64,000 nucleotides of DNA from Paraburkholderia aspalathi (lineage in GTDB: Bacteria; Pseudomonadota; Gammaproteobacteria; Burkholderiales; Burkholderiaceae), in the NCBI RefSeq assembly GCF_900116445.1, contig NZ_FPBH01000026.1, positions 95,113 to 159,112 of the forward strand, written 5' to 3'. The notes below the pieces were generated by a model. That model was not told the DNA's origin, did not search any database, and worked only from the letters and a program-made list of their open reading frames with translations. Position numbers and translations under genes: made by a program. Shown here one piece after another: positions 34,010 to 42,325 of this stretch (positions within the stretch are counted from its first letter, which is position 1; the number at the start of each line of letters is the position of its first letter).

Positions 34010-35494
34010 TCACCGCATCATTTCAATCCGCTCCCGCACTTTAGCCAGCACCGGCGCCCACGCGCCAATCTCAGGCTGCCGAAAGAGCTCAATAGAATCG
34101 TACCAGGCCGTGGTGCCCGATTCGTCGCCCCAGAACCATGCCGACAAATGATCGATCATCAAACACGTCGGCACGCCGAGCGCTCCCGCCAGATGAGCGG
34201 GTCCGCTATCAATCGTGACGACCAGATCCAGATTCGTCAGCAACGCAGCGACATCGTCGAATCCGGACTGAAAATGGTGGGTCAGATCGACAACATCGAG
34301 TCCCTTGACGCGCCACCGCGCGACCGTCTCGCTGCGCCCAGGCGACAACGCAAACCAGGTGACGCCTGGCAAGCTCAATAGCGGCTCGAGTTGCTCGACA
34401 GGCACTGATCTCCGCATATCGCGGATATGCTCAGGATTGCCGTTCCACACTAAACCGACGTTGCGATTGCCCGGCTTGCCGGCCGTGTGCGCATGAACCC
34501 GCTCGCGCCATGCCTGCACGCGCACGGGCTCGGCGCTCAGATACGGCGCACCCCACCCCGTTGCATCGAAGACGCCAAGCCGCAGCGGCAAGCTCATCAA
34601 CCCGCAATGGAAATCCGGCCGCGTTTCAAGGCTCGTTTCGAGCGGCAAGTCAGCGGGTAGCATCCGTTCGAATAGATGCCGCAACGGCCCGTCGTGACCG
34701 AAAATCACCCGGCCGCCTTCGCGTCGCGCCCGCTCGGCCAGGAGCGGCAGAAAGCGCACCGCCCAAAGGCAGTCGCCGTTACCTTGCTCGCCGTAGACGA
34801 CCAGCGTTTTGCCTTGCAGCGTTTTGCCTTGCAGCGATTCGCCCTGCCAATGCGCACTGATCGCAGCGAGCGCATGCTGCGCGTTATTCAGATCGTCGCC
34901 GAACGCGACGTGTGATTCGTAATGCGCCCAGCCTTCGGCGAAACGTCCCGTCCGGATTTCAAGTTCCGACAGATCGAATAGCGCATGCATATTGTCCGGC
35001 GACAAAGCCAACACTTGCCTGAGCAATGCTTCCGCTTCCGCCAGTCGCGCCTGCTCCTTGATGCATAACGCGAGCTTGTGAAGCGCCACCGGGTTGCCGG
35101 GTACGATGCGCACCGCTTCGCGCAGTAGCCGCTCGGCCATGTCGAAGTCATTGCGCTGTTGCACGGCCGCCGCACGCCAGATCAGCGCGTTGGCGTCTTC
35201 GGCGTTTTGCGCGAGCAACAGCGTCGTGGCGGAGTCGACGAGCGACCAGTCGCGCACGATGAAGGCCGTCTGCGCGATGGTGTGTAGGAGCGTAGGTTCG
35301 CAGGAGGGATCAAGCTGGTAAGCGCGCACCAGCGCCGCGAGCGCCTCGCGCCGAAGCGACTTGTCGCGGCCGGCGCGCTCCAGCAAGAAATGTCCGAATG
35401 CAAGGCAGTCCGCGGCGCCAGCGTGTGGCGCGGTGGCACGCGCGCGCAGGTCCGCGAGTTGGCTATCGGCCGGCTCGGTGTTCGTATCGATCAT
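34010..35494 (-). CDS. TPR-repeat glycosyltransferase-like protein
   Basis: A 494-residue two-part protein. Residues 40-200 form tetratricopeptide repeats (for example AERLLREAVRIVPGNPVALH and AEALLRQVLALSPDNMHAL). From about 225 it resembles heptosyltransferase-type (GT9/GT-B) folds, with VVYGEQGNGDCLWAVRFLPLL, VGLVWNGNPEHIRDMRRSVP and the nucleotide-sugar end VVTIDSGPAHLAGALGVPTCLMI. Such proteins are common near flagellin or surface glycan genes, though none lies here. No signal peptide or membrane segment was seen. The linker holds an in-frame tandem repeat (34802-34846). Substrate unknown. Confidence 0.8.
   Translation of the reverse strand: MIDTNTEPADSQLADLRARATAPHAGAADCLAFGHFLLERAGRDKSLRREALAALVRAYQLDPSCEPTLLHTIAQTAFIVRDWSLVDSATTLLLAQNAEDANALIWRAAAVQQRNDFDMAERLLREAVRIVPGNPVALHKLALCIKEQARLAEAEALLRQVLALSPDNMHALFDLSELEIRTGRFAEGWAHYESHVAFGDDLNNAQHALAAISAHWQGESLQGKTLQGKTLVVYGEQGNGDCLWAVRFLPLLAERARREGGRVIFGHDGPLRHLFERMLPADLPLETSLETRPDFHCGLMSLPLRLGVFDATGWGAPYLSAEPVRVQAWRERVHAHTAGKPGNRNVGLVWNGNPEHIRDMRRSVPVEQLEPLLSLPGVTWFALSPGRSETVARWRVKGLDVVDLTHHFQSGFDDVAALLTNLDLVVTIDSGPAHLAGALGVPTCLMIDHLSAWFWGDESGTTAWYDSIELFRQPEIGAWAPVLAKVRERIEMMR
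34802..34846 (-). repeat. 15-base in-frame tandem repeat, three copies
   Basis: Units at 34802-34816 and 34817-34831 are identical (CAGCGTTTTGCCTTG on the plus strand), and 34832-34846 is a diverged copy. In the minus-strand protein they encode the consecutive pentads QGESL, QGKTL and QGKTL at the start of the first beta strand of the glycosyltransferase part. Because the unit is a multiple of three, copy-number change would lengthen or shorten the linker without breaking the frame. Confidence 0.85.
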
Positions 35495-35541
35495 TGAAAC
35501 GAGAGGCCACGCGCACTACGAAGACGCCCAGAAAGCGCCCT

Positions 35542-36642
35542 TTACGGCGCGCTCGCCGCGATCTTCGGCGTGCTGACGGCGACGTCGCCGCATTGCGCAC
35601 GGTGGCGCAACGCATGGTCGATCAGCACCAGCGCGAGCATGGATTCGGCGATCGGCGTGGCGCGGATGCCGACGCACGGGTCGTGACGCCCGAACGTTTC
35701 GACAACAACGGGCTGCCCCGCCTTGTCGATCGAGCGGCGCGGCGTACGGATGCTCGAAGTCGGCTTGATCGCGATCGACACCGTGATGTCCTGGCCGGTC
35801 GAAATACCGCCGAGCACACCACCCGCGTGATTGCCGACGAAGCCTTCCGGCGTCAATTCGTCGCCGTGGACCGAACCGCGTTGCGCGACGCTGGCGAAGC
35901 CCGCGCCGATTTCGACGCCCTTCACCGCATTGATGCCCATCATGGCGTGCGCAATGTCTGCGTCGAGCCGGTCGAACAGCGGCTCGCCCAGCCCAACCGG
36001 CACGCCGGAAGCCACGACGTTAATGCGTGCGCCGATCGAGTCGCCGTCTTTACGCAAGGCGTCCATATACGTTTCCAGCTCCGGCACGATCTCCGCATTC
36101 GGCACGAAGAACGGGTTCTCACGCACATGCGACCAGTCGACGAACGGCACGTCGATTTCTCCGAGCGCCGCCATGTAACCGCGGATCTCAACACCGAACT
36201 TTTCACGCAGCCATTTCTTCGCAACCGCGCCGGCCGCTACCGTAGGTGCGGTCAGACGGGCCGACGAACGGCCGCCGCCGCGATAGTCGCGAATGCCGTA
36301 TTTCTGCCAGTAGGTGTAGTCGGCGTGACCGGGACGGAAGGTGTCGGCGATGTTGCCGTAGTCCTTGCTGCGCTGGTCTGTATTGCGGATCAGGAGCGCG
36401 ATCGGCGCGCCGGTGGTCTGGCCTTCGAACACGCCCGACAGGATCTCGACCTTGTCTTCTTCCTGGCGCTGCGTGACATGGCGCGACGTGCCGGGTTTGC
36501 GGCGGTCGAGTTCGAGCTGGATGTCGGCTTCGCTAAGCGCCATGCCCGGCGGGCAGCCGTCGATCACGCAGCCGATAGCGGGGCCGTGCGATTCGCCGAA
36601 GGTCGTGACAGTGAAAAGCGTACCGAGCGTGTTGCCGGACAT
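35542..36642 (-). CDS. aroC: chorismate synthase
   Basis: A 366-residue FMN-dependent lyase making chorismate from EPSP, the last step of the shikimate pathway. Diagnostic blocks are MSGNTLGTLFTVTTFGESHG with the catalytic His, GIRDYRGGGRSSARLTA, AVKGVEIGAGFASV and SIAIKPTSSIRTPRRSID. Length is typical. It is followed 47 bases later by the TPR gene and preceded by a 70-base spacer from the MFS/acyltransferase gene on the same strand, so all three may be co-transcribed. Confidence 0.97.
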   Translation of the reverse strand: MSGNTLGTLFTVTTFGESHGPAIGCVIDGCPPGMALSEADIQLELDRRKPGTSRHVTQRQEEDKVEILSGVFEGQTTGAPIALLIRNTDQRSKDYGNIADTFRPGHADYTYWQKYGIRDYRGGGRSSARLTAPTVAAGAVAKKWLREKFGVEIRGYMAALGEIDVPFVDWSHVRENPFFVPNAEIVPELETYMDALRKDGDSIGARINVVASGVPVGLGEPLFDRLDADIAHAMMGINAVKGVEIGAGFASVAQRGSVHGDELTPEGFVGNHAGGVLGGISTGQDITVSIAIKPTSSIRTPRRSIDKAGQPVVVETFGRHDPCVGIRATPIAESMLALVLIDHALRHRAQCGDVAVSTPKIAASAP

Positions 36643-36712
36643 GGGCGTCGTCCAAAGAAATGCGGGGAAAGCACCATTATGCCAGCCCTACAGGGGCTAA
36701 GTCCCGGCCGCC

Positions 36713-38650
36713 CTACTTCCGCGCCCCGCGCAACTCGGTGACGATCTGCTGCAGCACCTCAGGCGTCGCCTCGGCCGGATCGATCGGCTCACCCACCGCC
36801 AGCGTCAGCCGGCTCATCACGCCCTTCTGGATCGGTCGCGGCCAGCGCGCGTCGTTGGCGCGCGAAAACACGCTCCCCCACAGCCCACGCAGCGCCATCG
36901 GTATCACCGGCGCCGGCGTGCGGCGGATGATCTCAGTCACGCCATGGCGGAACGGATTCATCTCGCCGGTCTTCGTCAATTTGCCTTCAGGGAAGATGCA
37001 GACCAGATCGCCCTCGGCGAGCGCCTCTGCGCAGCGCTCATAGGCGCGCGTCAGCAGCTCCGGATCCTGATGGGCGGGCGCGATCGGAATTGCCTTCGCA
37101 TGGCGGAACACCCAGCCGGCGAACGGCGACTTGAAAATCTGATGGTCCATCACGAAGCGGATCGGCCGCGGGCTCTCGGCCATGATGACGATCGCGTCGA
37201 CGAAGCTCACGTGATTGCACACCAGCACGGCCGCACCCTCTTCCGGAATCCGTTCGGCATGCACGAGGCGAATCCGGTAGAACGTATGCACCAGCACCCA
37301 GGCAATAAAGCGCAGCAAGAACTCAGGCACGAGCGAATAAATATATGTCGCGACGACAATGTTCAGCAGCGCGGTGACGAGGAAAATCGCCGGAATACTG
37401 AAGCCCGCCGCGGTCAGCCCCATCGCCATCAACGCCGAGACGATCATGAACAGCGAATTCAGAATATTGTTCGCGGCGATGATGCGCGCGCGGTGGGTCG
37501 GCTGGCTACGGCTCTGGATCAGCGCATAGAGCGGCACGCTATAGAAGCCGCCGAACATGGCCAGCAGGAACAGATCGGCCAGCACGCGCCAATGGGCGGG
37601 CCGCACGAGGAATTCGCCGACGCTCAATAGATGCCCGGCGGCCGGCAACGCATGACTCGCGAAGAACAGATCGATCGCGAACACGCTCATGCCGATCGAG
37701 CCGAGCGGCACGAGGCCGATTTCGATGCGCCGCTTCGAGAGCTTTTCGCACATCAGCGAACCGAGGCCGATGCCGATCGAGAAGGTGCCGAGCAGCACGG
37801 TCACGACATCTGGGTCGGCGGACAGCACGTTTTTCGCAAAGCTGAAAAACGAAGACAGAAAAGTCGCGCCAACGAACCACAGCCAGGAAATCCCCAGCAG
37901 GCTCAGAAACACCGTGCGGTTTTCGCGCGCGAGCTTCAGGTTGCGCCACGTTTCACTGACCGGATTCCAGTTGACGCGCAGATCGGGCTGCGGCGCCGCC
38001 GTGACAGGCACAAAGTTCGACACCAGCCGCCCCACCAGAGCAATCCCGACACAGGCGCAGGCCAGCACCACCGCGCCATGCTCGACGAAACCCGCACCCA
38101 CGCCGCCGATAATCGTCCCAATCAGAATCGCGACGAAGGTGCCCATCTCGACCATGCCGTTGCCGCCGACCAGTTCCGACTTCGACAGATGCTGCGGCAG
38201 ATACGAATACTTGACTGGTCCGAATACGGTCGAATGGACGCCCATCAGAAACGTGCACAGATATAGCAAGGGCGCGCTGTGCATCCAGAAACCCGTGCCG
38301 CCGATCAGCATCACGACGATTTCGAAGCTCTTAACGAAGCGCGTGAGCATCGCCTTATCGTACTTGTCCGCGATCTGGCCGGAGGTGGCCGACAGCAGCA
38401 CGAACGGCAGAATGAAGATCGCCGAGATCAGGAACGCCGCGGTTTTCGGATCGACGCCTGAAAAGCGCGCCGCCTGGTACGTGACGAGCGACGTGAAGCC
38501 GATCTTGAAGACGTTGTCGTTCATCGCACCGAGAAACTGGGTCCAGAAAAACGGCGCGAAGCGGCGCTGGCTCAGCAGGCGGAACTGGGACTCGTGCGTC
38601 TCGTGGGAGCGGGCGGCGCGGCGGGCGGCAGGTATCGGACGATCGCTCAT
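36713..38650 (-). CDS. MFS transporter fused to PlsC-type acyltransferase
   Basis: A 645-residue fusion. Residues 25-430 form an LplT-like major facilitator transporter with about eleven helices (FFWTQFLGAMNDNVFKIGF near the start). Residues 445-640 form a glycerolipid acyltransferase with NHVSFVDAI (the HX4D catalytic motif as H-V-S-F-V-D), and FPEGKLTKTGEMNPFRHG. LplT brings lysophospholipid inward and Aas re-acylates it, so the fusion could do both jobs, but the acyl-ACP synthetase domain of Aas is absent. Alternatively it makes phosphatidate. The start MSDRPIPAARR was preferred over a GTG 51 bases upstream. Confidence 0.85.
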   Translation of the reverse strand: MSDRPIPAARRAARSHETHESQFRLLSQRRFAPFFWTQFLGAMNDNVFKIGFTSLVTYQAARFSGVDPKTAAFLISAIFILPFVLLSATSGQIADKYDKAMLTRFVKSFEIVVMLIGGTGFWMHSAPLLYLCTFLMGVHSTVFGPVKYSYLPQHLSKSELVGGNGMVEMGTFVAILIGTIIGGVGAGFVEHGAVVLACACVGIALVGRLVSNFVPVTAAPQPDLRVNWNPVSETWRNLKLARENRTVFLSLLGISWLWFVGATFLSSFFSFAKNVLSADPDVVTVLLGTFSIGIGLGSLMCEKLSKRRIEIGLVPLGSIGMSVFAIDLFFASHALPAAGHLLSVGEFLVRPAHWRVLADLFLLAMFGGFYSVPLYALIQSRSQPTHRARIIAANNILNSLFMIVSALMAMGLTAAGFSIPAIFLVTALLNIVVATYIYSLVPEFLLRFIAWVLVHTFYRIRLVHAERIPEEGAAVLVCNHVSFVDAIVIMAESPRPIRFVMDHQIFKSPFAGWVFRHAKAIPIAPAHQDPELLTRAYERCAEALAEGDLVCIFPEGKLTKTGEMNPFRHGVTEIIRRTPAPVIPMALRGLWGSVFSRANDARWPRPIQKGVMSRLTLAVGEPIDPAEATPEVLQQIVTELRGARK

Positions 38651-38700
38651 GAGGTTCGGAGAACAGGCTAATAGAGCAGCAAAGGGGAAAGGGCCGGACA

Positions 38701-38728
38701 CAAAAAAAGCGCACGCTTTCGCGCGCGC
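38701..38728 (-). terminator. terminator after the CBS-domain gene
   Basis: On the minus strand GCGCGCGC and GCGTGCGC form an eight-pair stem with a GAAA tetraloop, followed by seven T residues. It lies about 65 bases after the CBS gene stop and just upstream of the MFS/acyltransferase gene, separating the two same-strand units. Confidence 0.82.
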
Positions 38729-38791
38729 CTTGATCGCATTTTCATACTCACAGCAACGGCGCGAGCGCCGCGGTGAGCCACCGCGCGTGAG

Positions 38792-39256
38792 TTAACGCGG
38801 CGCCGGTTGTTGATCCTGCGGTTCTTCCGGCCAGTCGCGGATATAGGCCTTGAGCATGCGGTTTTCGAAGCCCTGCTCTTCGACCACCGCCTTGGCGACG
38901 TCGTAGAACGAGATCACGCCCATCAGCGTGCGGCTTTCCAGCACCGGCAAATAGCGCACGTGGTGCTCGAGCATCATGCGGCGAACCTCGTTGACGTCCG
39001 TTTCAGGCGTACAGGTGAGCGGATGGTCGTCCATCAACTTGCGGATCGTGGAGGTACCGAGGCTGCCGCCGTGCTTGCTCAAGGTCAGGATAATTTCGCG
39101 AAACGTCAGCATGCCGACGAGGTCGCCGTATTCCATCACGACCAGCGAGCCGATATCGTGCTCGGCCATGGTATTGACTGCGTCGTGCAGCGTGGTATCC
39201 GGCGTGACCGTGAAAAGGGTGTTGCCTTTGACTTTAAGAATGTCGCTGACTCGCAT
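38792..39256 (-). CDS. CBS-domain pair protein
   Basis: A 154-residue stand-alone CBS pair (Bateman module). Repeat 1 spans about residues 1-60 (VTPDTTLHDAVNTMAEHDIGSLVVMEYGDLVGMLTFREI) and repeat 2 about 75-135 (TPETDVNEVRRMMLEHHVRYLPVLESRTLMGVISFYDVAKA). Such modules bind adenine nucleotides and sense energy charge; no enzyme or channel is attached, so it probably acts on a partner. Divergent from metY. Confidence 0.88.
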   Translation of the reverse strand: MRVSDILKVKGNTLFTVTPDTTLHDAVNTMAEHDIGSLVVMEYGDLVGMLTFREIILTLSKHGGSLGTSTIRKLMDDHPLTCTPETDVNEVRRMMLEHHVRYLPVLESRTLMGVISFYDVAKAVVEEQGFENRMLKAYIRDWPEEPQDQQPAPR

Positions 39257-39476
39257 AATCTGTCTCCGTGATACCCGCTAGGCTGATAGTGCCTGAATGA
39301 CTTTCGATCCTAGCGGAAAGGTCCATAAAAGGAAAGCGGCCCGCCCACCAAGGCGCAACGGGCGTTTGCAAGGTCGGCCCGGCGCCGTTCAGCGCGCCCA
39401 CATTGTCCGACCCGCGGGAAAACCGCGCTTGAAGCGATCCATGCCGGTGATAGGATGGCCGCCACTTTCACCTTTC

Positions 39477-39498
39477 GCGAGGCCGTCCGTGGCCTCGC
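39477..39498 (+). promoter_or_regulatory. hairpin over the metY translation start region
   Basis: GCGAGGCC (39477-39484) and GGCCTCGC (39491-39498) form a perfect eight-pair GC-rich stem with a six-base loop, ending eight bases before the metY ATG. The usual ribosome-binding position is occupied by this structure and there is no clear Shine-Dalgarno sequence. It may limit or control initiation. The 250-base spacer to the divergent CBS gene shows no recognised riboswitch. Confidence 0.4.
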
Positions 39499-39506
39499 CG
39501 CCCAGG

Positions 39507-40937
39507 ATGTCCGCCAACCGTTTCGATACGCTTGCGCTGCACGCCGGCGCCGCGCCCGACCCGACAACCGGCGCGCGCGCCACGCCTATTTACCAGACTA
39601 CCTCGTTTTCGTTCCGCGACTCGGACCACGCCGCGGCGCTCTTCAATATGGAGCGCGCCGGCCACGTCTATTCGCGCATCTCGAATCCGACCGTGGCCGT
39701 TTTCGAGGAACGCGTTGCCGCGCTGGAAAACGGCGCGGGCGCGATCGGCACGGCCAGCGGCCAGGCCGCGCTGCATCTGGCGATCGCCACGTTGATGGGC
39801 GCCGGCTCCCATATCGTCGCCTCCAGCGCGCTGTACGGCGGCTCGCACAACCTGCTGCACTACACGTTGCGGCGCTTCGGCGTCGAGACGACCTTTGTCA
39901 AACCCGGTGACATCGACGCATGGCGCGCCGCGCTGCGCCCGAACACACGCCTGCTGTTCGGCGAGACGCTCGGCAACCCGGGCCTCGACGTGCTCGATAT
40001 CGCCGCGGTGGCGCAACTCGCGCATGAGCACCGCGTGCCGCTACTGGTCGATTCGACCTTCACGACACCCTACCTGCTCAAGCCGTTCGAGCATGGCGCC
40101 GACTTCGTCTATCACTCGGCGACCAAATTCCTCGGCGGCCACGGCACCACGATCGGCGGCGTACTCGTGGACGGCGGCACATTCGACTTCAACGCATCCG
40201 GCCGCTTCCCCGAATTCACCGAGCCGTACGAGGGCTTTCACGGCATGGTGTTCGCCGAGGAAAGCACCGTCGCACCGTTCCTTCTGCGAGCACGCCGCGA
40301 GGGCTTGCGCGACTTCGGCGCGTGCCTGCATCCGCAGGCCGCCTGGCAACTGCTGCAAGGCATCGAGACGCTGCCGCTGCGCATGGAGCGGCACGTCGCG
40401 AATACGCGCAAGGTGGTCGAATTCCTGAGCGCACACCCGGCCGTCGAAGCCGTCGCCTACCCGGAACTGCCGACGCATCCGGACCATGCGCTCGCGAAGC
40501 GTCTGCTGCCGCGCGGCGCGGGCGCGGTGTTCAGCTTCAATCTGCGTGGCGACCGCGCCGCCGGGCGCAGCTTCATCGAAGCGCTTTCGCTGTTCTCGCA
40601 TCTCGCGAACGTCGGCGACGCACGCTCGCTGGTCATCCATCCGGCATCGACGACGCACTTCCGCATGGACGCCGCCGCGCTCGCCGCGGCCGGCATCGCC
40701 GAAGGCACGATCCGCCTGTCTATCGGCCTTGAAGACCCCGACGATCTGATCGACGACCTCAAACGCGCACTGAAAGCCGCGCAGAAAGCGAGTGGGACGA
40801 CCACGGGAAGTGGGCCATCCGGTAGCCCGTCCAGTACGGTAAAAACCGGCCCGGTCAGTTCATCCGCCGCTCCAGCAATCGGCAACGCCTCCGCCTCGCC
40901 TGCCGATGCCGCCAAACCCCGCCCGGAGTCCGCATGA
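39507..40937 (+). CDS. metY: O-acetylhomoserine (thiol)-lyase
   Basis: A 476-residue PLP enzyme of the Cys/Met metabolism family that converts O-acetylhomoserine and sulfide (or methanethiol) to homocysteine or methionine. Blocks include MSANRFDTLALHAGAAPDPTTGARATPIYQT, SRISNPTVAVFEERVAALE, the PLP lysine in YHSATKFLGGHGTTIGG, and the C-terminal SHLANVGDARSLVIHPASTTHFRM. About 45 residues rich in Ser, Gly, Thr, Pro and Ala extend past the normal end (from QKASGTTTGSGPSG). The start Met matches family N-termini; the long upstream open frame is not used. Confidence 0.92.
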   Translation: MSANRFDTLALHAGAAPDPTTGARATPIYQTTSFSFRDSDHAAALFNMERAGHVYSRISNPTVAVFEERVAALENGAGAIGTASGQAALHLAIATLMGAGSHIVASSALYGGSHNLLHYTLRRFGVETTFVKPGDIDAWRAALRPNTRLLFGETLGNPGLDVLDIAAVAQLAHEHRVPLLVDSTFTTPYLLKPFEHGADFVYHSATKFLGGHGTTIGGVLVDGGTFDFNASGRFPEFTEPYEGFHGMVFAEESTVAPFLLRARREGLRDFGACLHPQAAWQLLQGIETLPLRMERHVANTRKVVEFLSAHPAVEAVAYPELPTHPDHALAKRLLPRGAGAVFSFNLRGDRAAGRSFIEALSLFSHLANVGDARSLVIHPASTTHFRMDAAALAAAGIAEGTIRLSIGLEDPDDLIDDLKRALKAAQKASGTTTGSGPSGSPSSTVKTGPVSSSAAPAIGNASASPADAAKPRPESA

Positions 40938-41779
40938 TCCTCACCGTTCAAGGCAAGCCCGCCTACGCGTACGCCGGCGGCAAACCCTTCGACCCTAGTC
41001 TGCCGACGGCGGTGTTCATCCACGGCGCCGAGCATGACCATAGCGTGTGGGCATTGCAAACGCGTTACTTCGCGCATCACGGCTTCAGCGTACTGGCGGT
41101 CGATCTACCCGGTCACTGCCGCAGCGCCGGCCCGGCGCTCACCACCGTGACCGCAATGGCCGACTGGCTGGCCGCCCTGCTCGACGCCGCCGGTGTGCAA
41201 CGCGCCTTCGTGGCCGGCCACAGCATGGGCTCGCTGATCGCCCTCGACTTCGCCGGCCGCTATCCGGAACGCGCGACGCACCTCGCGCTGCTCGCCACCG
41301 CCGTGCCGATGGCTGTCTCCGACGCCTTGCTCGACGCCGCCCTGCATCGCGAGCCCGATGCAATCGACATGGTCAATCAATGGTCGCATTCGACGCTCGC
41401 CGCCAAGCCGTCGTGCCCCGGCCCGGGCTTCTGGCTGCACGGCATGAACCAGCGGCTGATGGAGCGCGTCTCGGCAAGCGGTGAGCCGCAGCTGTTCCAC
41501 ACCGACTTCACCGCCTGCAATAGCTACGCGGACGGCCTCACACGCGCCACCGAAGTGCGTTGCCCGACGCGCCTGATCGTGGGTCGACGCGATGCGATGA
41601 CGCCGCCGCGTGCGGCCAAAGCGCTCGCCGCCGCGCTCTCCCAGGCCGGCGTACCGGTCGACACCGTCACGCTCGAGGCCGGCCATGCCTTGATGACCGA
41701 ACAGCCGGACGCCACGCTCGACGCGCTGTTCAGCTTCGCCTCGAAAGCCGTAGGCGCGGTTCCAACCGGCGTTCGATAG
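40934..41779 (+). CDS. alpha/beta hydrolase
   Basis: A 281-residue alpha/beta hydrolase overlapping metY by four bases, so translationally coupled. The nucleophile elbow is AGHSMGSLIAL, the oxyanion strand VFIHGAEHDHSVWA, the acid is in LIVGRRDAMTPPRAA, and the catalytic His in EAGHALMTEQPDA. No signal peptide. Coupling to metY raises the possibility of a role around homoserine ester metabolism, but homoserine acetyltransferase motifs are absent, so the substrate remains unknown. Confidence 0.85.
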   Translation: MILTVQGKPAYAYAGGKPFDPSLPTAVFIHGAEHDHSVWALQTRYFAHHGFSVLAVDLPGHCRSAGPALTTVTAMADWLAALLDAAGVQRAFVAGHSMGSLIALDFAGRYPERATHLALLATAVPMAVSDALLDAALHREPDAIDMVNQWSHSTLAAKPSCPGPGFWLHGMNQRLMERVSASGEPQLFHTDFTACNSYADGLTRATEVRCPTRLIVGRRDAMTPPRAAKALAAALSQAGVPVDTVTLEAGHALMTEQPDATLDALFSFASKAVGAVPTGVR

Positions 41780-41978
41780 TCGCTGCGAGTCGTCACGATA
41801 ACCGGGCACGTGGAGACGCGCCATCGGCCGAATGGCCTAGTTGCGCGCATGGTCCGATAGCCGCACAATGGGCCAAGCCTGTCCTATTTCGAGCGCGTTC
41901 CGAGCATGCCCGCGCGCGGCGAAGCAACCTGGGAGCGACGGGCACGGAATCGAGTAGCGTCGACCTTCGGAGGCCGTG

Positions 41979-42299
41979 ATGGCTCAAACCGCGCACACCG
42001 ATCACTTCGCGAGTTTCGCGGAGTTCTACCCGTACTACCTGAGCGAGCATCGCAACACGGTATCGCGGCGGCTGCATTTCGTGGGGTCGCTCGGCGTGAT
42101 CGGGTGCCTCGCCATGGCGCTCGCCACTGGTGACTGGCTATGGCTGCCGGCTGCCGTGATCTGCGGCTATGGCTTTGCCTGGGTCGGGCATTTCTTCTTC
42201 GAGAAGAACCGGCCGGCTACCTTCCGGCATCCGTTTTATAGCCTGATGGGCGATTGGGTGATGTTCAAGGACATCTGCGTGGGGAAGATTTCGCTGTAG
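41979..42299 (+). CDS. DUF962/Mpo1-like small membrane protein
   Basis: A 106-residue protein with two hydrophobic helices (LHFVGSLGVIGCLAMALATG and LWLPAAVICGYGFAWVGHFFF) and conserved His residues in FYPYYLSEHRNTVSRRLHF, WVGHFFFEKNRPATFRHP. This His pattern matches the DUF962/Mpo1 family; yeast Mpo1 is an iron-dependent dioxygenase of 2-hydroxy fatty acids, but bacterial members are largely untested. ATG 41979 is preferred over GTG 41976 because GGAGG lies at 41969-41973. The 196-base spacer upstream shows no other gene. Confidence 0.85.
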   Translation: MAQTAHTDHFASFAEFYPYYLSEHRNTVSRRLHFVGSLGVIGCLAMALATGDWLWLPAAVICGYGFAWVGHFFFEKNRPATFRHPFYSLMGDWVMFKDICVGKISL

Positions 42300-42325
42300 G
42301 ATTGCCGCCGCTTCAGGCGGCCTGC

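Noticed and set aside
39257..39506. SAM or SAH riboswitch upstream of metY
   Set aside because: No consensus core or pseudoknot of known classes was recognised; only a local hairpin at the start codon is clear.
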